A DNA stretch of 64,000 nt from Comamonadaceae bacterium. GTDB taxonomy: Bacteria; Pseudomonadota; Gammaproteobacteria; Burkholderiales; Burkholderiaceae_C. Under the pieces are notes generated by a model. That model saw only the letters and a list, made by a program, of their open reading frames with translations. It was not told the origin of the DNA and searched no databases. Positions 17,886 to 28,736 of the stretch are shown here, piece by piece. The stretch is taken from NCBI GenBank assembly GCA_027486755.1, contig JAIXOM010000062.1, positions 23,923-87,922 on the forward strand, read 5' to 3'. Position numbers and translations under genes: made by a program. Numbering within the stretch: position 1 is the first letter of the stretch; each line of letters begins with the position of its first letter.

Positions 17886-18739
17886 GCGCTGTACTTTGCG
17901 CAGCGGATGATGCCCTGGCCTTGCCGCGGCTCAGCCAGGCGCGGACCCCTTTTACCTGCCAAATCGAGGCTATGGACGAGAACGGGCAATTGCGCACCCT
18001 GGCCATACCGGTGGAGCGGGCGCTGACCGTTTATGTGGACAAGCGCGAGCTCATCACCCTCATGACCCTGGGCGCGCGCCCGGAATGGCTGGTGCTGGGC
18101 TATCTGCGCAACCAGGGGCTGATCAGCTCGGCGGCGCAGCTCGACTCGATCACGGTCGACTGGGAGGTGGGCGCAGCGGCCGTTAAGACCCGCAGCGGCG
18201 TTGAGGCGATTGAAGAGCGCACTGCCCAGCGGGTGGTCACCACCGGCTGCGGCCAGGGCAGCGTGTTCGGTGGCCTGATGGATCAGGTGCAGGGCCTGCG
18301 CCTGGCTGAATCGGCGCGCATCAGCCAGGCGCAAATCCACAGCCTGGTCGAGACCATACGCCTGAGCGAGAGTACCTACAAATCGGCCGGCTCGGTCCAT
18401 GCCTGCGCATTATTTTCGCTGAGCACAGCGCAGCCCGAAATGCTGCTTTTTATTGAGGACGTGGGCCGGCACAACGCGGTCGACACCATCGCTGGCTGGA
18501 GCTGGCTCAACTCCCAAAGCGTTGCTGGGCCGCTGGCGCTCTACACCACCGGCCGGCTGACCAGCGAGATGGTTATCAAGGCGGCGCAGATGGGCGTGCC
18601 CTTTGTGATTTCGCGCAGCGGCATCACCCAGATGGGCCATCAGGTGGCGCAGACGGTGGGCCTGTGCGCCATCGGCCGGGCCTTGAATCGGCGCTACCTG
18701 TGCTTTAGCCACCCTCAGCGCTTGCTCCAGGGCGGCTAG
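17882..18739 (+). CDS. fdhD: FdhD/FdsC-type formate dehydrogenase accessory protein
   Basis: FdhD proteins carry sulfur to, and bind, the bis-MGD cofactor of formate dehydrogenases. The 285-residue protein has the family regions PVERALTVYVDKRELITLM, LGYLRNQGLI, TTGCGQGSVFGG and DVGRHNAVDTIAGW, plus TTGRLTSEMV and SRSGITQM near the end. In E. coli FdhD the functional site is a CxxC; here the same place has a single C123 (TGCGQG). Proteins of the Fds group also show this, as I recall, so it may act mainly as a cofactor-binding chaperone. It is the last gene of fdhB-fdhA-fdhD, with a 4-base overlap. Confidence 0.93.
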   Translation: MSAVLCAADDALALPRLSQARTPFTCQIEAMDENGQLRTLAIPVERALTVYVDKRELITLMTLGARPEWLVLGYLRNQGLISSAAQLDSITVDWEVGAAAVKTRSGVEAIEERTAQRVVTTGCGQGSVFGGLMDQVQGLRLAESARISQAQIHSLVETIRLSESTYKSAGSVHACALFSLSTAQPEMLLFIEDVGRHNAVDTIAGWSWLNSQSVAGPLALYTTGRLTSEMVIKAAQMGVPFVISRSGITQMGHQVAQTVGLCAIGRALNRRYLCFSHPQRLLQGG

Positions 18740-18756
18740 CTCCTCCGTAAGCCCCT

Positions 18757-18781
18757 TCGCGCCGAGGGCGGCGCTCCCACA
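18757..18781. repeat. REP-like palindromic repeat, copy 1
   Basis: A 25-base sequence containing GCGCCGAGGGCGGCGCTCCC, followed by ACA, identical to 43960-43984. On the minus strand it begins TGTGGGAGCGCCGCC, the form of the GTGGGAG-headed REP sequences of Pseudomonas-like genomes. It lies in the gap after fdhD, where it may act as an mRNA-stabilising or terminating hairpin. Confidence 0.75.
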
Positions 18782-18846
18782 AAAATCAACCCCCTTCCAT
18801 GACCCCCTGAGCCCGCAGGTTCATAGCTTTGCGCTATGGTGTGGGG

Positions 18847-21390
18847 ATGCGAATCAGTTTCTGGCACTTGGGCTTAAAAAACGCTTGGCGCGATTGGCGC
18901 GCTGGTGAGTTGCGCTTGCTGGTGGTGGCCATCACCCTGGCGGTGGCGGCGCTGACGGCGGTGGGGTTTTTTGCCAATCGTCTGCAAGGCGGGCTCGAGC
19001 GCGACGCGCGTCAGTTGCTCGGCGGCGATGCGGTGATTTCCAGCGACAGACCGACGCCCGAGGCCTTTATTGAAAAGGCCCGCGCATCAGGCTTGAGCCT
19101 GGCGCGTTCGGTGAGCTTTCCGACCATGGCCCGCGCCCGCGATGAAGACGGTGGCGATAGCCGCCTAGTAGCCTTCAAGGCGGTCGAGGCGGGCTATCCG
19201 CTGCGCGGCAGCCTGCGGGTGGCCGACGCGCCCGGGCAAAGCGAGCGAATCACCCGCGAGGTGCCCGCGCCCGGTGAGGTGTGGGTCGACCCCAGCCTGC
19301 TCGACGCCATCGGGCTGGACGTTGGGCAAATTCTGCTTTTGGGTGAGGCGCGCCTGAAGATCGCCAAGATCATCATCCAGGAGCCCGACCGTGGCGCCGG
19401 CTTTATGAGCTTTTCGCCGCGGGTCATGATCAACCAGGCCGACGTGCCGGCCACCGGCCTGATACAGCCGGCCAGCCGCACCAATTACCGGCTGGCGGTG
19501 GCAGGCACCGACGCGCAGGTCAAGCCCTTCCTGAGCTGGGTGCAGGCGCAGATCGACGGGCAGCAGCTGCGCGGTATACGGCTGGAGTCGCTCGATAGCG
19601 GCCGCCCTGAGATGCGCCAGACCCTGGAGCGCGCCGGCAAGTTTCTGTCTCTGGTGGCCCTGCTGGCCGCGCTACTCAGCGCCGTGGCGGTGGCCATCGT
19701 GGCGCGCGGCTTTGCGGCCAGCCACCTCGATGGCTGCGCCATGCTGCGGGTGCTGGGGCAGAGTCAGCGCAGCATGGCGCTGGCCTATGCTTTTGAATTT
19801 TTGCTGGTCGGACTGATCGCCAGCGCCCTGGGCGTACTGCTGGGCTACGCGGTGCACCATGTATTCGTGCTCCTGCTGGCCGGCTTGGTGGAATCGCAAT
19901 TACCGGCACCGACGTGGGCGCCAGCCGCCCTGGGCCTGGGCATGGGGCTGAGCCTGATGCTCGCATTCGGTTTGCCGCCGGTGCTGCAACTGGCGCAGGT
20001 GCCGCCCCTGCGGGTGATCCGACGCGAGGTGGGGCAGTTGCGCCCGGCCTCTTTGTTGGTCTTGCTGCTGGGCGTGGCCGGCTTTGCGGCCATGCTGCTG
20101 ACGGTGACCAGCGACATCAAGCTTGGCCTGATCGCAGTCGGCGGCTTCGCCGGTGCGGTCTTGTTTTTTGCGCTCATCAGTGCGCTGGCGGTCTGGGCGC
20201 TGCGCGCCAGCGTCAACGAGGTCAGTGCGCCGCGCTGGCTGGTGCTGGCCACGCGGCAGGTGGCGGCGCGGCCGGCCTTTGCGGTGGTGCAGGTCAGCGC
20301 GCTGGCCGTGGGCATGCTGGCCCTGGTGCTGCTGGTCTTGCTGCGCACCGACCTGATCCGCAGCTGGCAACAGGCCACGCCGGCCGATGCGCCCAACCGC
20401 TTCGTCATCAATGTGCAGCCTGAGCAGGGGGCTGATTTTCAGCAAACCTTGCGCGATGCGGGCGTACAGCGCTACGACTGGTATCCGATGATCCGTGGCC
20501 GGCTGATCGCCGTCAACGGCAAGTTGGTGACGCCGCAGGATTATTCCGAGGACCGGGCCCGGCGCCTGGTCGAGCGCGAATTCAATCTTTCCCACAGCGC
20601 CGAGCTGCCCGCTAACAACCCCGTGGTGGCCGGTCGCTGGACGCCCGAGGAGCGCGAGGGCCTGAGCTTCGAAGAAGGCCTGGCCCGCACCTTGGGCCTG
20701 AAGCTGGGTGACCAAGTGAGCTTCGATATCGCCGGTCAGAACATTAGCGCCCGCATCACCAGCTTGCGCAAGGTGGACTGGGGCTCGATGCGGGTGAACT
20801 TTTTTGTCATCTTCCCGCGTTCTGCGATGGACGATGTGCCCCGCAGTTATATCTCGGCCTTTCGCGCACCCGAGGGCGTCAGTCGGGTCGAAAACGGCCG
20901 GCGGCTGAGCTTTGACAACCAGCTGGTGCGGCGCTTTCCCAACATCACCAATGTCGACATGACGGCCAGCATAGGCCAGGTGCAACGGGTGCTCGGGCAG
21001 GTGATTCGTGCGGTGGAATTTTTGTTCGGCTTCACACTGGCCGCTGGCCTGGTGGTGCTGTTTGCGGCGGTGACCGCCACCCGCGAGGAGCGCACCCGTG
21101 AATTTGCCATCATGTTGGCTCTGGGCGGGCGGGCCAGCTTGCTGCGCCAGGTTCAGCGGGCTGAGTTGGCAGGCGTCGGTTTGCTGGCCGGCCTGCTTGC
21201 CTCCCTGGTTGCTTCGGCGGTGGGCTGGGCGCTGGCGCACTATGTGTTTGACTTCGAGTGGACTGCCTCGCCTTGGGTGCTGATTGCCGGTAGTGCGGCC
21301 GGTGCCTTGCTGGCCCTGGCTGCTGGCTGGTGGGGCTTGCGCTCGGTGCTCACCACACCGGTGGTGGAGACCTTGCGCCGGGCGCAGTGA
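18847..21390 (+). CDS. FtsX-like ABC transporter permease (YbbP type)
   Basis: An 847-residue inner-membrane protein of the FtsX/MacB permease superfamily. It has one helix near the N-terminus, a large periplasmic domain, a helix cluster at about residues 260-440, a second periplasmic domain (about 500-700) and a C-terminal cluster of three helices ending in the typical ALLALAAGWWGLRSVLTTPV. The duplicated plan matches YbbP, which works with a YbbA-like ATPase and is thought to act with a periplasmic esterase (TesA). No ATPase gene is adjacent here, so its partner must be elsewhere. The ATG at 18847 is preferred; a TTG 18 bases upstream is in frame. It follows the REP-like repeat after fdhD. 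Confidence 0.88.
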   Translation: MRISFWHLGLKNAWRDWRAGELRLLVVAITLAVAALTAVGFFANRLQGGLERDARQLLGGDAVISSDRPTPEAFIEKARASGLSLARSVSFPTMARARDEDGGDSRLVAFKAVEAGYPLRGSLRVADAPGQSERITREVPAPGEVWVDPSLLDAIGLDVGQILLLGEARLKIAKIIIQEPDRGAGFMSFSPRVMINQADVPATGLIQPASRTNYRLAVAGTDAQVKPFLSWVQAQIDGQQLRGIRLESLDSGRPEMRQTLERAGKFLSLVALLAALLSAVAVAIVARGFAASHLDGCAMLRVLGQSQRSMALAYAFEFLLVGLIASALGVLLGYAVHHVFVLLLAGLVESQLPAPTWAPAALGLGMGLSLMLAFGLPPVLQLAQVPPLRVIRREVGQLRPASLLVLLLGVAGFAAMLLTVTSDIKLGLIAVGGFAGAVLFFALISALAVWALRASVNEVSAPRWLVLATRQVAARPAFAVVQVSALAVGMLALVLLVLLRTDLIRSWQQATPADAPNRFVINVQPEQGADFQQTLRDAGVQRYDWYPMIRGRLIAVNGKLVTPQDYSEDRARRLVEREFNLSHSAELPANNPVVAGRWTPEEREGLSFEEGLARTLGLKLGDQVSFDIAGQNISARITSLRKVDWGSMRVNFFVIFPRSAMDDVPRSYISAFRAPEGVSRVENGRRLSFDNQLVRRFPNITNVDMTASIGQVQRVLGQVIRAVEFLFGFTLAAGLVVLFAAVTATREERTREFAIMLALGGRASLLRQVQRAELAGVGLLAGLLASLVASAVGWALAHYVFDFEWTASPWVLIAGSAAGALLALAAGWWGLRSVLTTPVVETLRRAQ

Positions 21391-21429
21391 TCAGTCCACC
21401 CACCTGCCTGCCCGGCGACAATCGCCTCT

Positions 21430-21852
21430 ATGCACATCGAGGAACCTCCACCGGGCGATCCGCCCTTTGACTCGCCCTATGCCTGGATAGGCGGCGAGGA
21501 AAAAATCCACGCGCTGGTGGAGCGCTTTTACGACCTGATGGACCTCGAGCCCGACTACGCCGAGCTGCGCCATGCCCACGGCCCCGAGCTGGCCCATGCG
21601 CGGCAGCGGCTGTTTTGGTTTTTATGCGGCTGGATGGGCGGCCCCCAGCACTACACAGAGCGCTTCGGCCATCCGCGGCTGCGCATGCGGCACATGCCGT
21701 TTTCCATTGGCCTGGCCGAGCGCGATCAGTGGTTGGCCTGCATGGACCAGGCGATGCAGGAAACCGGGGTGGACGACGCCCTGCGCCGGCGCCTGAACAG
21801 CTCGTTTTTCCAGACCGCCGATTGGATGCGTAACCGCGGCACGCCTGCCTGA
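21430..21852 (+). CDS. Group II truncated hemoglobin
   Basis: A 140-residue truncated globin of the O/group II type. Y34 (B10 region, ERFYDLM), H88 (proximal heme ligand in RMRHMPF) and W101 (G8, RDQWLACMDQAM) fit the group. The stretch LFWFLCGWMGGPQHYTERFG is highly typical. Such proteins bind O2 and NO and are linked to oxidative and nitrosative stress; the exact role varies. It starts 39 bases after the permease in the same direction and ends 8 bases before the convergent Smr gene. Confidence 0.93.
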   Translation: MHIEEPPPGDPPFDSPYAWIGGEEKIHALVERFYDLMDLEPDYAELRHAHGPELAHARQRLFWFLCGWMGGPQHYTERFGHPRLRMRHMPFSIGLAERDQWLACMDQAMQETGVDDALRRRLNSSFFQTADWMRNRGTPA

Positions 21853-21860
21853 GGCGGCCT

Positions 21861-22511
21861 TCAGCCCTGTACCAGCAGCACCACCAGCGCACCTGCGCCG
21901 CCGTCGGCCGGCCTGGCCTGCACAAAGGCCAGCACTTCCTTTTTCTGTACCAGCCAGCTGTGGACCCGGTTCTTGAGCACCGGCGTCTTGCCCGGTGAGC
22001 CCAGCCCCTTGCCGTGGATCACCCGCACGCAGCGCCAGCCGCTTTTGTGGGCATGGCGTATGAACTCGGCCAGCGCCAGCCGGGCGTCTTCGCGGCGCAG
22101 ACCGTGCAAGTCGAGCTGGCCTTGCAGCTGCCATTGCCCGCGCCTGAGCTTGCGCACCACGTCGGGCCCCAGGCCTGGGCGCCGAAAGCTCAGTGCCTCG
22201 TCGGTGTCGAGCAGCGTCTCTACATCGAATTCATCGGACAGCGCCTCGCGCATCACCGCCTGCTCGTCGCGCCGCTGCTGCACCGGCAGCGGCGCCGGCC
22301 GCTCGGTGCGCGGTGCGGCCTTGCTCAGGTGCTTGGCCGGCAGGGAGCGCACCGGCCCGACCGCCCGCACAAACAGCTGCTCCTGTGCAAGCCGCAGACG
22401 CTCGACCTGCAGCGCAGCCGCCGCCTGCTCAGCCTGCGCTCGGGCCTGACGTTCGAGGTCGCGCGCAATCACCTTGAGGTCGCGCAAATCCTTGATGGCC
22501 GGAGATTTCAT
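21861..22511 (-). CDS. Smr domain protein
   Basis: A 216-residue protein with an N-terminal helical, Ala/Gln/Arg-rich region and a C-terminal Smr domain (about residues 130-215). Diagnostic motifs are LDLHGLRREDA and RVIHGKGLGS. Smr domains related to MutS2 cut or bind nucleic acid, and stand-alone forms like this (YdaL/SmrA-like) have been linked to nuclease activity and ribosome rescue. I prefer the ATG at 22509-22511 over an upstream GTG that adds three residues. It converges with the hemoglobin gene. Confidence 0.9.
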   Translation of the reverse strand: MKSPAIKDLRDLKVIARDLERQARAQAEQAAAALQVERLRLAQEQLFVRAVGPVRSLPAKHLSKAAPRTERPAPLPVQQRRDEQAVMREALSDEFDVETLLDTDEALSFRRPGLGPDVVRKLRRGQWQLQGQLDLHGLRREDARLALAEFIRHAHKSGWRCVRVIHGKGLGSPGKTPVLKNRVHSWLVQKKEVLAFVQARPADGGAGALVVLLVQG

Positions 22512-22569
22512 GAGCGCCACTTTAGCCCAGGCCTTGCCGCCCGGGCGACCCCGGGGTCATGGCGTGCCG

Positions 22570-23244
22570 CTAGATCAGGCCCTGCTCGGCCATGGACTGC
22601 GCTTCGGTGGCGGTAACCACGAAGTGGTCCAGCACCCGCACATCGACCAGAGCCAGGGCGCTTTTGAGGGCCTGTGTCAGCGCTTGGTCGGCGCGCGAGG
22701 GCTGGGCGGAGCCACTGGGGTGGTTGTGGGCCAGCACCACCGCCGAGGCCTGCAGGGTCAGGGCGCGCAGCACCACCTCGCGTGGGTAGACGCTGGTTTG
22801 CGAGAGCGTGCCGCGAAACATTTCCTCTATGCAGATCAGCCGGTGCTGGCTGTCTAGAAACATCACTGCGAACACCTCATAGGCCAGGCTGCCCAGCTGC
22901 AGCTGCAAAGCCTGCCGTACCGCCTGAGGGCTCTCAAGAACGGCGCGCGTCTGCAAAGGTTGTAGCAGTGCGCGCCGCGCCAGCTCCAGCACCGCCACCA
23001 CCTCAGCCCGCTTGGCCGGCCCCAGGCCTTTGATCTGCCTCAGCGCCTCGGCTCCGGTGTGCAGCAGACCGGCCAAGCCGCCAAAGCGATCGAGCAGCTC
23101 CTGCGCCAGTTGCAGCACGCCCTTGCCGGCGGTACCGCTGCGCAGCAGCAAGGCCAGAAGCTCGCTGTCGCTCAGTGCAGCCGCGCCGCGTGCGAGCAGT
23201 TTTTCGCGCGGTCGGCAGTCGGCAGGCAGGTCTTTCAGGCTCAT
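22570..23244 (-). CDS. radC: RadC/YsaC-type JAB domain protein
   Basis: A 224-residue protein with an N-terminal helix-hairpin-helix segment ([15 protein letters not shown]) and a C-terminal JAMM metalloprotease-like domain whose signature is [17 protein letters not shown]. It retains the conserved glutamate ([12 protein letters not shown]) and the HxH and D ligands. The family was once tied to DNA repair, but no repair role is established; the fold is a zinc hydrolase. It is divergent from slpA across about 160 bases. Confidence 0.94.
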   Translation of the reverse strand: MSLKDLPADCRPREKLLARGAAALSDSELLALLLRSGTAGKGVLQLAQELLDRFGGLAGLLHTGAEALRQIKGLGPAKRAEVVAVLELARRALLQPLQTRAVLESPQAVRQALQLQLGSLAYEVFAVMFLDSQHRLICIEEMFRGTLSQTSVYPREVVLRALTLQASAVVLAHNHPSGSAQPSRADQALTQALKSALALVDVRVLDHFVVTATEAQSMAEQGLI

Positions 23245-23405
23245 CGGGCGAGCTTAAGCCAGGGGCCGCAGGCTCAGGCATAGCGCCGGCCGGCCCAACA
23301 AAATTTAACAAAACGCCTTGGATGCTGACGCCAGAAAACAAGGGTGGGGGAGCCGCGCCCTCGCGGCGATGGCTGCCTACAATCAGAACACCATTGCAAC
23401 CCACC

Positions 23406-23872
23406 ATGACCCTCACTCTCCCCATCATCCAGGCCGATTCCTTCCTGACCCTGCATTACCGCCTGGCGGGCCTGGGTGCGGCCGGGCAGGGCAGGGAGAT
23501 CATCAACACCTTCGAGGACAAGCCGGCTACGCTCAGCCTGGGCACCGGCGAGCTCTCACCGGCCATTGAGGCGCGTTTGATTGGCCTGGCCGAGGGGGTG
23601 CGCACGCGCTTTGAGCTGGCGGCAGGCGAGGCTTTCGGGCCGCGCAACCCGGACCTGGTGCAGTGGGTGGCGCGCAAGCTGCTCGACGAACTCGGTGATC
23701 CGATGGAGCGCTATGCCGCTGGCGATGTTGTTCAATTTCCTACGCCTGACGGCGCTGGCCAGTACGCCGGTGCGGTCTTGCAGGTCGGCCCCGACGGGGC
23801 GGTGCAGTTTGACTTCAACCATCCGCTGGCCGGACAGGCGGTAGAGTTCGAGGTCCATGTGATCGGAGTGCT

Positions 23873-23876
<4 letters not shown>
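23406..23876 (+). CDS. slpA: FKBP-type peptidyl-prolyl isomerase, SlpA-like
   Basis: A 156-residue protein of the SlyD/SlpA group of prolyl isomerases and chaperones. The FKBP part is split by an insert-in-flap domain: residues 1-60 ([28 protein letters not shown]) and the C-terminal [20 protein letters not shown]. The ATG at 23406 is chosen because an upstream extension has no family likeness. It overlaps ispH by 4 bases (ATGA), the well-known slpA-ispH arrangement. Confidence 0.93.
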
Positions 23877-26231
<2,355 letters not shown>

Positions 26232-26256
26232 AGGCTAATTTTTTTAAGGTTTCCCG

Positions 26257-26688
26257 ATGAAAGCCCTTCTAGTCCCTTTGTTCGTCGCGCTCGCCTTGCA
26301 AGGCTGCAGCAGCACCCCTTTGAACACGGCCTCTGGCGACAAGGTACAGGCCACTGAAGCGGTCGGTCCCTCCGCCCTGCCGCCCGGGGCCGTCCTCAAG
26401 CCTGAGCAGTCGCTCATCATGGGTGCGGGCGAGCAATGGGTGGGCCGCGTGGTCGCCGAGGTGGGCAAAGACGTCGAGGGCGCCTACCGCTTCTTCATCG
26501 ACACCTACCCGGCCCAAGGCTGGACCCTGATCTCGGCGGTGCGCGGCAAGACCAGCTTGCTGGTCTTCACCAAACAGGACCGTACCGCCACGGTGGAAAT
26601 GAGCGAAGGCACATTGATGGGCGGCGGCACCATGGCCTTGACGGTAGCCCCCCGCAGCGCCGCAGTGGCGGCCCCCAAACGCCCTTGA
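26257..26688 (+). CDS. Small lipoprotein, function unknown
   Basis: A 143-residue protein with a short lipoprotein signal: MKALLVPLFVALALQGCSS, with the LQGC lipobox cysteine at residue 17. The mature part has an alternating pattern (DVEGAYRFFIDTYPAQGWTLISAVRGKTSLLVFTKQDRTATVEM) that looks like a compact alpha/beta domain and is rich in Val and Ala. I do not recognise a named family. It is probably anchored in the outer membrane. It begins 25 bases after serS and ends 61 bases before tRNA-Ser. Confidence 0.8.
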   Translation: MKALLVPLFVALALQGCSSTPLNTASGDKVQATEAVGPSALPPGAVLKPEQSLIMGAGEQWVGRVVAEVGKDVEGAYRFFIDTYPAQGWTLISAVRGKTSLLVFTKQDRTATVEMSEGTLMGGGTMALTVAPRSAAVAAPKRP

Positions 26689-26749
26689 AATCGGTGGCCA
26701 GCAGCCGTCAAATTCGGCTCTGCTAGAATCGCCGCTCGGCACAGATGCA

Positions 26750-26841
<92 letters not shown>

Positions 26842-26884
26842 CCAAGCCCTGCTAACTCGCTCAGTCGAGTCGGAGGGCGCTCAG

Positions 26885-26909
26885 AGCCCCGCACCATGCG
26901 GGGCTTTTT
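26885..26909 (+). terminator. Intrinsic terminator after tRNA-Ser
   Basis: AGCCCCGCA (26885-26893) pairs with TGCGGGGCT (26897-26905) over a 3-base loop, followed by a run of five T (26905-26909). This is a strong rho-independent terminator for the serS-lipoprotein-tRNA side. Confidence 0.9.
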
Positions 26910-26961
26910 GCTTTTGCGCCCTGACTGACCCCATGGCCACTGCCTGCATCGCACACTGAAG

Positions 26962-27285
26962 TCAGAGCACGGCCTCTAGACCTTTGCGATCGAGCAAGTT
27001 GAGCAGTTTCAGCGATGGGCCGCTCGGATGCTTTTCGCCGATTTCCCACTTACGCACCGTTGAGGGACTCGTGTTGAGGACAGAGGCCAGGACGGCCTGG
27101 CTCAGCTTGACTCGCTCACGCAATGCCCGGATCTGCTCGCCGTCATAAGGGGGGATCGGGTCCAGGCATAGCGCGTCAAACTTGCGCTGCTTGCGTTTGT
27201 CAATGAAGCCCAGTCGTTGCAGGTCTTCGGTGGTTTCGTGGACCGCTTCGAGGATGCGGCTCCTGGCCTTGGGTTTAGCAGTCAT
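26962..27285 (-). CDS. higA: HigA-like antitoxin, XRE family
   Basis: A 107-residue DNA-binding antitoxin. The C-terminal half is a helix-turn-helix of the XRE/Cro type (SQAVLASVLNTSPSTVRKWEIGEKHPSG), preceded by a charged N-terminal arm that would wrap the toxin. It overlaps the upstream toxin gene by 11 bases, so toxin comes first, the HigBA order. It should repress its own operon through the palindrome at 27662-27680. It is convergent with tRNA-Ser and the terminator. Confidence 0.87.
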   Translation of the reverse strand: MTAKPKARSRILEAVHETTEDLQRLGFIDKRKQRKFDALCLDPIPPYDGEQIRALRERVKLSQAVLASVLNTSPSTVRKWEIGEKHPSGPSLKLLNLLDRKGLEAVL

Positions 27286-27652
27286 GGCAGATTTCCTGTA
27301 ACGCGCCGTCTTCCACGGCCACCTTCAATTGCGCACCCGATAGCGCCAGCAACTCCGACGCCAGCGCCTGGATTGCCTCGAGTTCATTGGCCGACACGTT
27401 CGCTCTCTCGCTCTTCTCGAATCCGAAGACGAAGAACCAGCGAATGGCTTTGCGCGTAGCCACCAGCGTGCGCACACCGCCACTCTTGCCACGACCAGGC
27501 AACGCGACACGCTTCTTGACGACATCGCCGCCCATATCGGCATCGATCAGGCCATTTGCCATTTCGCGCACGGCCTGGCATAGCGCCGCATCCGTCAGCG
27601 TGGTCTTGCGCATCCACCGGGTGAAGTGGCGGGTTTTGAAGACAAGTCGCAT
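27275..27652 (-). CDS. higB: RelE/HigB-family toxin (DUF1044-like)
   Basis: A 125-residue basic protein of the RelE/ParE toxin superfamily, close to the YgjN/DUF1044 group. Marks are MRLVFKTRHFTRWMRK at the start, the central VVKKRVALPGRGKSGGVRTLV and RWFFVFGFEKSERANVSANE, which is diagnostic. Members cleave mRNA at the ribosome. It sits 9 bases downstream of a 19-base palindrome that probably serves as operator and is translated with the antitoxin. Length is normal for the group, and no damage is visible. Confidence 0.87.
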   Translation of the reverse strand: MRLVFKTRHFTRWMRKTTLTDAALCQAVREMANGLIDADMGGDVVKKRVALPGRGKSGGVRTLVATRKAIRWFFVFGFEKSERANVSANELEAIQALASELLALSGAQLKVAVEDGALQEICHDC

Positions 27653-27964
27653 GGGTCAAAGTATGCCACCTAGTGGCATAATCCACAAGACATCGACTTC
27701 TCTCGAATGACGGTTTGGCTCGACGATCCGTTTGTCCTCGGTGCACACCTGCTAGCAAAGCCTGATTGCTGGGCAACGACGCATTTCAGAAACCGACGAG
27801 GCGCTGCAGTGACCTGCCCCCCACCAGCCGCACCACCATCACGTTCTTGAAGCCCGTTAGTTCAATTCGTAATGACAAGGTCTGATCCATGAAAGCCAGA
27901 ACGGTTTATGTCTTTGCTCTTGGTGGTGGTAAGCATCTCATGACTTGACGGCATTGACCGGCCC
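27653..27964. promoter_or_regulatory. Gap upstream of higBA with a 19-base palindromic operator
   Basis: The perfect dyad TATGCCACCTAGTGGCATA spans 27662-27680, ending 9 bases before the higB start; it is the likely HigA operator. The rest of the gap (27681-27964) has no gene I can support. It contains GTGACCTGCCCC at 27808-27819, which recurs at 39954-39965 and resembles an insertion-sequence end. Confidence 0.65.
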
Positions 27965-28711
27965 TCACGTCACGAACTGCGAGCGAATCACCAAGAGCGT
28001 CGCAATGGCCAGCAGGAAGATCCGCAGCCATGCCTGAAATCCAGCCTCGCTCAGGCGCCCGGCGATGCGGTCTCCAATCCGAAAGGCAAGCAGACTCATC
28101 AGCACACCGGCTGCCAAAAGCTCCAGACTCACGGCCACAGGTGCCACGATGATCAACAAGCCAATTTGGATCGACTTGCCCAATGCAAAGCATATGTTCA
28201 GAGCAATCAGCATTTGCAACCTGGACAGCCGAGCAAGCCCTGCAAAGAGGACCATGAACGGAGCGCCGACGTTCAGAGCCGCCTCGGTGACGCCCGCAAG
28301 CAGGCCAAACCACGGAGCGCGGCGCACGCTGACCGCAGGGCTTGCACTGACCCAGCGGCTCTGGATCAGGGGCAGCACGACACTGAACAAGATCAATGCT
28401 GCCAGCAGCAGGAGCGAGACTTGCTGGGGCAGCGAAACCTGCAGAGCGACGCCCAGTGCAGCGCCCGTCACGATCCCGGGCAACACTGTCCAGGGGATGC
28501 CGGAGGTGTGTAGATACGGGCGGTTGACCGCAAGCCAGTACAGGGCCAGAACAAGCAAGGGGACTGCCGCCACCATCACCGCAGTCTGGTAATCGAGAAA
28601 CAGCGCCAGCAGTGGTGTCGCGATCATGGCAAAGCCCAGGCCGAACACGCCTTGTACAAATGCCGCCAGCGCGAGAGCCAACAAGGCTGCAGTAACCTGC
28701 AGCTCGTTCAC
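27965..28711 (-). CDS. TSUP (TauE/SafE) family transporter
   Basis: A 248-residue membrane protein with about eight helices. TSUP marks are FVQGVFGLGFAMIATPLLALFLDYQTAVMVAA in the first repeat (read across the loop) and GLLAGVTEAALNVGAPFMVLF in the second. Family members export or import organosulfonates, sulfite or small organic anions. The start is GTG at 28709-28711. It is the last gene of the cluster regulator-Bug-amidase-DUF1185-amidohydrolase-TSUP, so it may expel or take up an acidic product of that pathway. Confidence 0.85.
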   Translation of the reverse strand: MNELQVTAALLALALAAFVQGVFGLGFAMIATPLLALFLDYQTAVMVAAVPLLVLALYWLAVNRPYLHTSGIPWTVLPGIVTGAALGVALQVSLPQQVSLLLLAALILFSVVLPLIQSRWVSASPAVSVRRAPWFGLLAGVTEAALNVGAPFMVLFAGLARLSRLQMLIALNICFALGKSIQIGLLIIVAPVAVSLELLAAGVLMSLLAFRIGDRIAGRLSEAGFQAWLRIFLLAIATLLVIRSQFVT

Positions 28712-28736
28712 TTGTCGGCTGCTGCTTGCACTGGCT

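Noticed and set aside
19900..21240. 446-codon open frame opposite the FtsX-like permease gene
   Set aside because: Shadow frame; the plus-strand gene has proper family motifs.
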